Positions 11,021-21,042 of a stretch of DNA of 64,000 nt are shown piece by piece. The stretch is from Tachypleus tridentatus (Eukaryota; Arthropoda; Merostomata; Xiphosura; Limulidae), in contig NC_134829.1 in assembly GCF_004210375.1 (NCBI RefSeq), positions 58,954,107 to 59,018,106 of the forward strand. The letters are read 5' to 3'. The notes under the pieces were generated by a model. That model did not search any database. It was not told where the DNA came from and saw only the letters and a list, made by a program, of their open reading frames with translations. Position numbers and translations under genes: made by a program. Position 1 is the stretch's first letter; every line of letters starts with the position of its first letter.

Positions 11021-11420
11021 TCACAGACGGACTCTTTTATTATTCTAGATATAACAGACATATCAAATGCGTAAGGTAGTGTTTTGATATATAAAATAAT
11101 AGAAACATAATTAGAGTTATACCAATAAAACGGCCTGGTTTAATCATGTGGTTATGTCCTTTGATTTTATTCGATCAACAATTCCTTTATAGTACAAATG
11201 GTAGGAAAGGCAAAAGCAAAGGAGTTGAAATCAAAATAAATAAATAAACACCGTATCGCTGTATTTGTTAACTAATGTGAAACTTTTCCATTAATCTGTT
11301 TTGAGTAACCTCTCCTCAAACATTTAGATTTTTTCATGAGGATGGTGTTGACGAATAACCGTCTTCCCTTCAGTTTGTCACCAGAAAAGTAGGAACAGCT
11401 AGAGCAAATAGGTCTTGCTT
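11021..11420. other. No recognisable feature
   Basis: Collinear with 41,561-41,940. Beyond 11,400 the two units stop matching: unit 2 enters a SINE and then a foreign segment. Confidence 0.5.
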
Positions 11421-11424
11421 AGAT

Positions 11425-11699
11425 TTGTGCGTTGGCCAAGTGGTTAGGGCACTCAACTTGTAACCTGACGATCACGGGTTCGAATTTCCGCCACACCGAA
11501 AATGCTCGCCCTTTCAGCCGTGTGAGCGTCATAATGTGACGGTCAATCCCACTGTTCGTTGGTAAAAAAGTAGCCCAAGAGTTGGCGGTGAGTGGTGACG
11601 ACAAGCTGCCTTCCCTCTAGCTTACACTTCTAAATTAGAGACGACTAGCACAAATAGCCTTCGAGTAGCTTTGTGCGAAATTCAAAAACAAAAACAAAC
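11425..11699 (+). mobile_element. tRNA-derived SINE, head slightly truncated
   Basis: Carries the A-box-like TTGGCCAAGTGGTTAGGGCA, the B-box-like GGGTTCGAATTTCC, the full conserved body and a CAAAAACAAAC tail. It lies about 600 bp upstream of the first coding exon of gene B1. Confidence 0.9.
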
Positions 11700-12311
11700 T
11701 AATGAAATCTTATTAGTTTTGAAGAACAGAATATTTGATAGAGTTAATTGTAGTTATTAATCCCTATATAACACCATGGAATGCAGTATTTGTCACATAA
11801 GTTATATATTCGAATATTCTTTAACTGATTTTTTTTAAAATTTAAATATGGTTACAATGTTTATACATTTATAACTACTCAATTATAATTTATATATGTC
11901 ATGAGAGATCTGTTAGCAGTCTTATTGTGGTTGATATCATAAATACCGACAAGACTTGTATTGTCAAAAGAAATTGCAAAGCAAAACTTCGAATAAATTT
12001 TATTTGCTTTAACTAAATTACAAATTGAAATCTTAGGCAAGTGTTGTTATTGTTTCTTAAATCTAAATTACTTGAGTTGGTACTGCATAACATAAACATG
12101 ATTATAATTTCTCACTTCAACCAATAACAGAAAACAATACACTTTGAAATCACCAATCATTATTGTTAGTACAACTTTTCCACCTAACAATGCCACTTCA
12201 GTTCATGACGTCATTCAAACAAGAATTCTTTGTAAGCATAGTAACACTGTTATTTCACATAGAAACAATACAGAAAGTGACTTACAAAGCGTACAGTTCA
12301 GAGAGATTTCA
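11700..12311. other. 5' region of gene B1
   Basis: AT-rich. The frame of exon 1 stays open upstream to 12,144, but the residues before 12,312 look like untranslated sequence. I cannot place a TATA box or initiator with any confidence. Confidence 0.4.
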
Positions 12312-12612
12312 ATGGCTAATTACACTCAATTATTTTATATTTTCGGTAGTTTCCTGCTTGTTTCAGGTTTTAAATTCGTCTACGAAACTGAACGTGGTTC
12401 TACTCTTACATTAATATGTTCAAACCAAGCTTATAAAAGAGGGAGAGAAGAACCAGTTATTTGGTACTCAAATCGCAATGAACTAGTTATTAATAATGAA
12501 AGAACGCAAATAAAATACGGTGGCAAATTAGTGCTAACCGACGTGCAATTTGTAGACGCGGGAATTTACACATGCAAAAATCGTGAAGGTGATTACAAAC
12601 ATGATGTCAGAG
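12312..12612 (+). CDS. B1 exon 1: signal peptide and Ig domain
   Basis: The start at 12,312 is chosen because it opens directly into the signal peptide. The exon ends AGA G before donor GGTAAAT (phase 1). It is a V/I-type Ig fold by its Cys, Trp and DxGxYxC landmarks. No copy of this exon is visible in unit 2. Confidence 0.82.
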
Positions 12613-15600
12613 GTAAATTCAAAGTTTTTTTTGTAGACCATATTTTTATTTATTAAACGATAGTAATTTAACAGAAATAACATCTAAATCTGAATCGTCC
12701 ATCTTGCTTTTAAATTTCTTTCAGCCATAACCTTTTCGTTTGATATTTCACCATGTGTATTGATTATAAAAATAATTGCCTGTGTATACGTAAGATTACA
12801 GTATGTAACAAAATTTTTACTTTTTCTTGTTCCTGGGGACAAAATGTCATTTCCTAATTGCTTATGGCTAAAGTAAATGGAAAAGGCCTGTTCTGTTCAA
12901 ACTTTGCTTTTGTGACTTGGGTGCGTGTACAACGAAAACATGATGGGGGGAATATATTTGGGGGCTGACACTTGAAAGGGATTTATATATTTCAGTCACA
13001 AATCTCGAAAAAGTAATTCTAAACATCTTTGTATAACTTTAGTGTAAATACATGTAAATCTTGATTCATATGTTGTTTTATTCTGACATTATGTAAATGT
13101 GCCCGTTTCTACACGTGTATTGACTACAAAATTATTTATATTGCCCATGTATACATAAGATTATGATGACAATAGTATCACTTTTAACTTAATTATTTCG
13201 CAATAAAAATTTCATGTTATGTGTTACTTATTTGTAAACAACCAAGCGGAATGTTCATACGAAGAAAAAATAAAATTAATTCTGTCATTAATTATCGTTT
13301 GTAAAGCATTTGAAATTAGTTTAATTGTCATTAAAAATTCGATAACCAATATTTTATCAATCTTACTATATGTTTGTGATATATATTTGTAAGTCACGGT
13401 AGAACAAAATTTATCAGAACTACTTTATGACATCGCTTAACATTTCGTAAATGGTGTGATGTAACCGAAAATTAAGTTACTTTTGGGAAAGGTTTGTAAC
13501 AGACCTTTCCAATGTAAATTTTTATATGCCCAAATATGAAAATATATTCAAATGAGAATTTAAATTTTTCGAAACTAAGATATTTGTACTTAAGAGCATC
13601 GAAAAAATAATTTTGGTTCGCCAGAACAATTCATAAAAAGACGTGCAACAAGTCGTACGAACACAAATGTCAGGATAAAAAACGCTGAAGTGTCCCAGGC
13701 GACAGTACGTAAAAAATATCTCAGTCTTCTATCCGCTGAGTAATTAGATAGATATGCATGTTATTGTACACACACACACTTACCAGTCACGTCACTGATG
13801 TAGTAATTATAGATTTCTTTGTGATCAGAGACCAGATGCATTTCATGCAACTTCTGCATTATAAGGATATTATTTGATATTTTGTTTTTGCAAGACACAA
13901 TCATATACTGATACATTTTACCAACGTAATATTCCCAAAAGAACCTGTATTTTCATAACTGATATTAACATAAACAATGACAACAGTTTAACGTTTAACT
14001 GTGACAAATAAGGATTTTACAAGGGAAACACCAACAGAAATCAAATGTACCAATAAAAAAAATATATCGTGTGTAATTTCATATATTTCCAAGTTTGTGT
14101 GATTAGTTTTATTAGTTAACTTAATCAGGAAGTACATAAAGAAACAAAAGTCTACTGTTAAGAAACTGTTTTGACACGTTTTATTTTTCTCACGATAGGT
14201 AACATTTATGTTGTTATTTTACAGAGTGAGGCATAATTAATATTATAACTAGTGCGTCGTGCTCATTGTGAAGAACCTTAAAATTCCAACGGTGACAAAA
14301 AACGTGCTAACAAAAATATTAACGCTCTGTTGTTTTCCCCAGTGTATGTTCCAGCCGAGAATCTCAACTGTACTCAGGGATACCGAAGAGATGCTGACAG
14401 GTGTTGTAAGTATACATGACACTCAATTACTTTAAACTGTTCACAGTAAACACAAATAGATGAAAGACTTTTAAAATTATGGAATTTTGGTTAAACAAAT
14501 ACGTTTTTTGACACTAAAGACGTTGTTAGAACAATAAAAATTAACACTGGGTAAATAAATGTTTAGCTATGTACTTTTAACGCTTTTAGATCCATGTCCT
14601 CCTGGACACTATGATAACGGATCCCAAACTCACTGCCTGCCGTGTCCAGGAGGGACTTATATGATATCTTTTGCTGCTGACGCCTGTGTAGCTTGTCCTG
14701 CAGACGAAATTACTGATGAAGAAGGAGCTGATAATAAAGATCTTTGTAAAAGTAATGGAACAAAAGGGTTTTAAAGTTTCCTTTTATTGTTTCCTTAACA
14801 TTTTAAAAATGTTTATTTTTGTTCAAACAGATTGTTATAATAAGACACTTCTTCATAACTTTCATGGTTTTTAATGCATTAAAAAGCTTTCCTTTAACTG
14901 GGAAATCCTACTACTCGTTTTTAAAGATGGACTGAAACATTTACGACAAATAGTATTGAATAGCTGTCTTACCTCCAGTATATGAGGTCTGTTAAAAAAA
15001 TACGCGAACTGTTTGAATTGCGCGGCTCCAGATGGTTCCAGGGGAATCCGCTTGGTGTCGCTAGGTTTGCACAGATAAGCTGATTACGACGCCATTTCCG
15101 GATTGCAGATATCTTCATTTGTGTATTAGCTACGAGGTTTTAAGTGAAGTGCGATTTTTTCGTTTGGCGGATTTCAGAATGAATGACCTGAAAGAGAAAC
15201 GACTTGCTGTGAAATTTTGTGTTAAACTTGAAAAATCTGCGACTGAAACTGCTTAACACGGTGCGGATAAATCGACGTCTGACTGTCAGGGAGCTTGCTG
15301 AAGAGTGTGGGATATCAGTTGGATCTTGTTACGAGATTTTGACCGAAAAATTGAAGATGCACCGCGTTGCTGCGAAATTTGTGCCTGAGAACTCGTGAGT
15401 TTTTGGCCAAACACAGGATCACTGTTCTTTCCCATCCCCCCTCCTCACCTGACTTTGCTCCTTGGGAGTTTTTCTTGTTCCCCAAACTCAAAAGACCCTT
15501 GAAAGGAAGAAGATTTGAGACGATTTGAGATTAAGGCAAATGCGACGAAGGAGCTGGAGGACATTACAAAAGAAGCGTACCAGGAGTGTTTCAACAAGTG

Positions 15601-18600
15601 GAAACACCGTTGGGATAAGAGTGTGCGTTGGGAAGAAGAGTACTTTGAAGGGGTCCCAGACCTGTAACTTCTAAATAAAGTACATTTTGTTTTATGACGT
15701 CAGTCCGCGTATTTTTTGAACAGCCCTGGTATCATTTCAAGATTAGGAACGGCTAGCGCTGAAAGCCCTCGTTCAGCTATTCGCTAAATTTAAAAACAAA
15801 CAAAACATTATTACTAAAAAGACCTAAAGATATTTAACTAAAATAGTTTATGTCCCAAAACATAACTTATATCTATGTTTAAAATGTTTATTTTGTGTTC
15901 ATAATGTCGTTTTTGTAATAAAATACAGTAATTTGTTCAAATTTAGAGTAAAGAGAAATTTGTTAAAATTACTGTTTTTAATAGTGTTGTAAAGACGCAG
16001 AAACTACCATTCAGTGGATGCGATTCGATAGTAAAATATAATTATGCACCATAATAAGTGAAGTAGTTAATTATAAAACTTAACACAGTAAGTGAATACC
16101 CATTAAACAAACTGACTTTATTAAGTAGTCAATGGAAAGACAGTTTGTTTAATTTGTGTTATTCGTCTTTACAGTTTTAATGAATCGAAGTTGATTTAAC
16201 TCACTGTGTTATACTGAGTTGTATAATATGTGAATTATCGTAAAGAAATGTCGAGATTTTTCTTATATAGTCTGATCATGTATGTTTGGAATGGAAAGTT
16301 AGTAGGGTTCTTGATATATTGTCTAATAATTTAAATATGTTGGAAAACTCAGCTGATTTCCCGTTATATAACTATATAGTTGTTGTTATTACAAAACTGT
16401 ACTACTTGTCTACTAGTAAGGAGCTCAAATAATATAACAGGCGTTATTTTTCTTTGCTAATTATCTGTTTAACGTGTAAAGAACAAATGTATATATACAG
16501 TTGTCAAATTGTAAAGGTTGTTATCAGTGCTTAATATGAAAATATATTATAAATGTAAGAAATTTCATATTTATTCAATTGAAATTTTAATATGTTAATG
16601 AAGATTATTGTTGAACTTAAAGAATAATACGCATTACTATTATTGTTAACTTACATTTGAAGTTTTATTTTTCGGTTTTACGTATTCGGTAGAATACGTA
16701 AACTGATTTTAAATACGACTCTCTGTCTTAAGGTCGAATTGAAGTGGTTCCGAAGGCTACGCTCCACTTGACTTCAAAATCTACAATTCCAAAATGTGCT
16801 TGGCGGACAGCACTCATTTTGATGTGTCTTACTGCTTTGTGGTAAGTTACGACTGCAAGTTTTAACTGTGACGCATTATCCATAGCTTATTTAATTACAA
16901 TATGTATTTTAATGGACTTGAAACACGTGATTGTTATTTATTTATTTTCTGTAATGATCATGCAGCGTACTTTGTGTTTTCTACGCCTGGAAATATAAAC
17001 CTCGGGAAGAACGGAATGTTTTGAAAAACCGTGTCGAACACAAACAGCCTGGTGCTGAAAAGATAACCACTGATGAATTGGATATATTGGAGGCTATGCC
17101 ACTGATCCCTGAATGTGAGAAGAAGGTCTCTGCAAAGAATGTTAAGAAGACAAAAACTAATATACCAAGAAAGCAAAAAGTGACCAAACGAACAACCCTG
17201 GAGACGATATATGAAAACGATTTAGGAGAAAGGAATACATTGGTTCGAAATTCAATTAAGTTCTTATTCATTTTACGTTATAATTAATATTTGATGCAAG
17301 TAAATTCACATTTTTACAGTTAAAAAAAAAGATGCGTTCAGAGAATCTTTAATGTTCAGAGTCGTTTGAATGCGTGCAATTTTTTTTCTCCAAAATAGAC
17401 CTATACATGTTCGATACCATTGAGGTCTAATAACTCTATATGCTAGTTAAATTGATGAATCACGTCTTCTTCAATCTTAGTACATGTTGGAAGACAATTA
17501 CCATCCATTAAACTGAAGCCAGAGCCAATCGTAACAATATATGATTGTGTAAGAAGTTCGCATTACCTTTACTGATGTCCACAGCATTAGTAACATCTGT
17601 AAAACATAAAGATCAGAATGCCCTTTCGTAATTTTTCATTCACATACATACTACCCCTACTGATAATAAAAGCGAATTATTTTGTACATTAGTGGCACCA
17701 TAATATATCATTTCCGCTCATATTGCTCACTCTATTTCGTTGTTACACATAATCGGTATATAACGGCAACCTGCTTTAAAGGTGGATTGGGACCTTCTTA
17801 GCCAAGTACCAGTGTATTTGTGCCATTTTGTTGCAAGTGGTTCTACTATATCTTGTTAATGACGGTTTGAGACATTTTACAATAGTTTTTTTCTTCTTTT
17901 GACTGTCAGCCAACTTTTATTGGTCTGAAAGACATTTAGTGAAATATCCAGTTCTCTTCTTTTGGACTAAGATTATTGATTGTTTTAAAACTCTATAAGG
18001 TGCGTAATTTATTCCAAAGTTGCAAAAAAATAAGACAGTTTGAAAACTGTTTCTCTCTGTAACATAAGGTAAATAACCAGTCGTTTGAAGTTCAGATCAC
18101 ATAACTTCTCATGTTTAATTTATATAACAAAAAATTTAGTAGAACACTTAACATTTAATTATAAACGTACTTTCATCTTGTCTACTTACATAACAATAAA
18201 TTCAGTAGAACACTTGACATTTAATTATAAACGTACTTTCATCTTGTCTAGTTACATAACAATAAATTGAGTAGAACACTTGACATTTAATTATAACCGC
18301 ACTGACATTTTGTCTAGTTATATAACAATAAATTGCGTGAAACACTTGACATTTAATTGTAACCGTACTTTCATTTTGTCTAGACAATAATATAAACAAT
18401 CTAGTTATCCTTTGTGAACGTGTAAAATATAAATGGAAAACAGTATTTAAGCTATTGTCTGCTGTATATCATTCTTTATTCACTGCGTGAAACAATGTTT
18501 GAAATAGTTTTTCTAGTTTCCAGAAAACATTTATGAGATAACTGAAACCAATTTCATAATTTATAGTTTTTATAGAAACATTTATTTGGTTTTATGCATG

Positions 18601-18879
18601 TTATAGTAAAATTATTGCTCAAATTTTGAGTGTTGCACCACTAAACATAACTATATTCTACATCTTCAGAGAGAAACACCAGCGTCAAAACAAGGAAAAG
18701 CTATTAAAGAATATATCCAGCGACCTCTGTTTCCTAGAAATGTGAATAATTACGATGAACTTATTATCGTTAAACCAAAGAGTAAACAAGGACATCGAAA
18801 AAAAAATGTTGTGATTCTCATTGAAAATTCTGACAGCCAAGATACGTTTATCATTGGAAAAGTTCGGAAACCAATCTGA
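12312..18879 (+). CDS. Gene B1: secretory-pathway Ig / cysteine-rich / single-pass receptor-like protein
   Basis: Six exons join in phase into 373 residues: 12,312-12,612, 14,343-14,405, 14,590-14,751, 16,733-16,841, 16,966-17,242 and 18,670-18,879. Residues 1-19 are a hydrophobic signal peptide (MANYTQLFYIFGSFLLVSG). Residues 20-105 form one Ig domain with Cys36, Trp51 and DAGIYTC ending at Cys88. The exon 1-2 junction completes its last strand (KHDVRVYV). Residues 106-176 hold eight cysteines (110, 121, 124, 137, 140, 154, 157, 174) in an ephrin-receptor-like pattern (CPPGHY...CLPCPGGTY...CVAC). A stalk leads to a membrane span at about 201-220. The 153-residue tail is Lys-rich with tyrosines in IYENDL and NYDEL. 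I do not recognise a named family. Ligand binding or adhesion at the cell surface is inferred from architecture only. The exon 5 donor (GTTCGA) is weak, so the 5-6 junction is the least certain. Confidence 0.8.
12745..13170 (+). repeat. Repeat fragment inside intron 1, related to the WREP/CYFC family
   Basis: 12,945-13,110 matches, in inverted orientation, the 3' end and untranslated region of the minus-strand pseudogene at 6,360-6,480 (shared ATATTTGGGGGCTGA end). 12,790-12,925 resembles 38,230-38,345. Two diverged direct repeats (TGTGTATTGATTATAAAA and CGTGTATTGACTACAAAA) flank it about 365 bp apart. Confidence 0.55.
14343..14405 (+). CDS. B1 exon 2: start of the cysteine-rich domain
   Basis: 63 nt encoding YVPAENLNCTQGYRRDADRC between CCCCAG and GTAAGT. 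Phase 1 on both sides, so it could be skipped without breaking the frame. It contains an N-C-T sequon. Confidence 0.83.
14590..14751 (+). CDS. B1 exon 3: ephrin-receptor-like cysteine block
   Basis: 162 nt between TTTTAG and GTAATG, phase 1 on both sides. It encodes PCPPGHYDNGSQTHCLPCPG and continues to CVACPADEIT and DLCK. This is the best-conserved exon, found in four copies in the window. Confidence 0.88.
14983..15729 (+). mobile_element. Internally deleted mariner element
   Basis: 747 bp flanked by TA target duplications (14,981-82 and 15,730-31), with imperfect terminal inverted repeats sharing the core CTGTTAAAAAAATACGCG at the left and its complement at the right. Transposase fragments in order: MNDLKEKRLAVKFCVKLEKS near 15,180; an HTH segment RRLTVRELAEECGISVGSCY; and a C-terminal SPDFAPWEFFLFPKLKRPLK, ending in KWKHRWDKSV. 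The central region is gone and the remainder is frameshifted, so it cannot move itself. The matching site in unit 2 (about 48,282) is intact and empty. Confidence 0.93.
15740..15806 (+). mobile_element. SINE 3'-end fragment
   Basis: Only the last part of the main SINE (AGGAACGGCTAGCGCTGAAA to a CAAACAAAAC tail). It directly follows the mariner target site and is also at 48,288-48,352, so it predates the duplication. Confidence 0.75.
15807..16732. other. B1 intron 3, no further feature
   Basis: AT-rich intron. It is collinear with 48,353-49,487, which has about 185 extra bases at 48,527-48,713. The last 130 bases are also similar to 24,600-24,762 (C relic). Confidence 0.6.
16733..16841 (+). 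CDS. B1 exon 4: stalk and first half of the membrane span
   Basis: 109 nt between TCTTAAG and GTAAGT, entering at phase 1 and leaving at phase 2. Encodes RIEVVPKATLHLTSKSTIPK followed by CAWRTALILMCLTALC. The junction cysteine is completed by exon 5. Confidence 0.83.
16966..17242 (+). CDS. B1 exon 5: rest of the membrane span and basic tail
   Basis: Starts after CATGCAG and encodes VLCVFYAWKYKPREERN, then a Lys/Arg-rich stretch (KKVSAKNVKKTKTNIPRKQK) and LETIYENDLGERNTL. The proposed donor is GTTCGA, phase 0. Coding constraint against copy B2 holds up to this point and appears to fade after it. The basic juxtamembrane residues fit the positive-inside rule. Confidence 0.72.
18124..18387 (+). 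repeat. 66-bp minisatellite, four units
   Basis: Units start at 18,124, 18,190, 18,256 and 18,322, an exact 66-bp period (core GTAGAACACTTGACATTTAA). It lies in intron 5. The copy at about 50,936-51,130 has three units. Because 66 is a multiple of three, it makes spurious open frames on both strands. Confidence 0.93.
18670..18879 (+). CDS. B1 exon 6: C-terminal tail
   Basis: Follows TCTTCAG and encodes 69 residues from RETPASKQGKAIKEYIQRPL to GKVRKPI and a TGA stop. The two differences from B2 that I checked (AAT/AAC and GTG/GTT) are both silent in this frame, which supports this reading over the other open frame. Confidence 0.78.
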   Translation, partial: RETPASKQGKAIKEYIQRPLFPRNVNNYDELIIVKPKSKQGHRKKNVVILIENSDSQDTFIIGKVRKPI

Positions 18880-18908
18880 TTTTTTTTTCAAATCTGAGAA
18901 ATAGAATT

Positions 18909-18914
18909 AATAAA
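18909..18914 (+). promoter_or_regulatory. Polyadenylation signal
   Basis: AATAAA 30 bases after the B1 stop codon; conserved in B2 at 51,653-51,658. Confidence 0.6.
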
Positions 18915-20827
18915 CGAATTTATAAAACAGCCATAGTTAATATGTTCACTCTAGAGTTAAGAGAAATCAAGATGGCTTTTATCTCCGCACCATACAGTTA
19001 CACTAATGGGATTGATACTCACAAAATTGCACAAAATTTTTAAATTCACCATCATTGATATTATTGGTTTAGCAGAAACTTGCATAGTAATTGAGCTATT
19101 TACATTGATGTAAATTACTTATTACAATATATAATGTTAAAACTTCTTTATAATATTAAATCAAAAGTAACGAAATGTTTGTATACATATTTTTCGCCCA
19201 TTTAAATGTAACAGCTATTATACATTAAATGCTAATTTCGGTAATAATTGTGTGTTTGTTTATATTGTTTGTAATAAAACTCTAAGTATATTGACTGTCA
19301 TAATATAGTCCAGCAATTCACAGTTGCTACACTGAGATTTACATGCGACATTTTTTACTCAAACGTATGATCTACATGAACTTCTCCAATTTCTACGTTT
19401 AATGTGTTTGACATAGTTGATTACTTCGCTTAAGCCACGTATTGGTTCTTCAGTTATTACACATTGATAATTTTCTTGTGCTTTGTCTACATGTTGAATT
19501 ATGTATTAAATATACAACATTTTCAGTAGAATTGTTGTGATATGCCTATGACATATTCTGTTCTTATCTTACAGTTTATATTTATCGTTTTCAAATGATA
19601 CTCGTAATGGTACTTCAAATGGTAACGTGTAACACTGTTAAGATATAATTTACAGCACCATTTTCGGTTATTAAAGTATTATTGACATGTGTCATCTTTC
19701 AGAGTGACGTGTAGCTGTTAGAGGTTGCGTCACACTGATTGTTACAGTTTATGCCTGAGATCAATAAACTAAAAGTTGAAATACATTTTTACTTTGTGTC
19801 CATCAGATGTGCTAGGACTCTAAATAAAGATAGCTTAACTGACTCTCGACCATAGTTAACTAGTTCACGTGTTTCACGTGCATGTATAGCGTGTCCTCTG
19901 CATAAGGAACAAGACTCTTTCTATCATCTGATAATGAATGAATGAATGTCGTCGGTGTTTGGGTACATACCCTGGAGGGTCAGGTTCTCTAAGACTTCTT
20001 CCTCCAACATCTGATAACATGATTACATGTTTTGTTTTTTGAAAAGGACGTCAGTCTCCCATTGGAAGGTCGTATTTTCAAAATCAAAGTTTCCGTTAGA
20101 TTATTGTTGATTTGGCGCATCTTAAATGTCGATCAAAATGTAAACAGGCAACTATGCTTTCAATCTGTTTTACAACTGAGCAACATTCTTGGAGTGTAAG
20201 TTAATAATCAACTAGAATTTTCTTATCATCAGTTTCACTATCATCAAATTCAATACACGTGCTCTGCCTGTAACTTTGTTGTTGCTCTAGTGGCTGGAGT
20301 CAAAGATATTCTAATTTCGTGGCTGTTTGATCTTAATTAATTCTTCCTGACAAAAAATGTCGGACAAAAACTTAATACAATTCATCACACGATAAAACGA
20401 ATATTTTATTAGTTTAAGAAAGAAATGTTAAAACTAAACCGTCATTTAACTTTTAAATCCGATGTAGAATATCCACAATTACGAAAACTTCAGATTTTTA
20501 CTCTCTTATGAACTACATTTTTGAGGAAAACAATTTTCAACTAATAGCAGTACTGATACATAGTGCAGAATAATTCTAATATTTTAACTACCAAAAACTG
20601 CCATCATGCTATTAAACATAGGAGGATAGATTCAGAAAATCAGATGTTTCATTATAAAGTGGTTATTTCTAATAATTTTCACATTTGATTAAATATTAAG
20701 TTCACTATTTTTAAGATAATTGTAAGGAATATTGGACAAATCTAATAACGGTAAAAGAGGGAGCTTCTATTTTATTGATCAACTGCCTGATCAGAAAATG
20801 TCAGTTGATAAATAATTTTTGTTTCAA
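18915..20827. other. Downstream of B1, mostly featureless
   Basis: Collinear with 51,659-53,671. A block at about 19,938-20,085 (GAATGAATGAATG run next to a GC-richer stretch with TACATACCCTGGAGGGTCAG) could be the reversed tail of a non-LTR element; this is weak. Nothing else recognised. Confidence 0.45.
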
Positions 20828-21042
20828 TTTCGCGCTAAGCTAACGAGGGCTATTTCCGCTAGCCGTCCTTACTATAGAAGTTAAAGACCCACCGACGATT
20901 GTAGGACTACTATTTTAAAAATAAATAGTGGTATTTAACATGACTTTATGACTTCCCCTACCGACGAAAGGGCGAGTATGTGTGACGTCGATTCGACCAT
21001 ATTACCCTCAGATAATAGAACGAGCGTCCGAACCACCTAGCC
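20828..21042 (-). mobile_element. Old diverged SINE, minus strand
   Basis: Minus-strand tail (AATTTCGCGCTAAGCTAACG) and head (CCTCAGATAATAGAAC...CCACCTAGCC) are recognisable, but the centre has drifted. Also at 53,672-53,890. Confidence 0.75.

Noticed and set aside
14559..14774. Separate small secreted protein starting MFSYVLLTLL and running into the cysteine block (also 5,870, 34,763, 47,858)
   Set aside because: The ATG lies in the pyrimidine-rich end of the intron, and the TTTTAG acceptor and exon phases explain the frame. The leader-like residues are the translated splice region.
16981..17271. Minus-strand 96-codon hydrophobic frame (and 49,736-50,026)
   Set aside because: It is the antisense shadow of exon 5. 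Differences between copies are silent on the plus strand.
17021..17287. Stand-alone 88-codon basic protein
   Set aside because: It is exon 5 of B1 read from an internal ATG into the intron.
18124..18387. CRISPR-like array of regularly spaced repeats
   Set aside because: The whole 66-bp unit is repeated, with no unique spacers, in an animal intron. It is a minisatellite.
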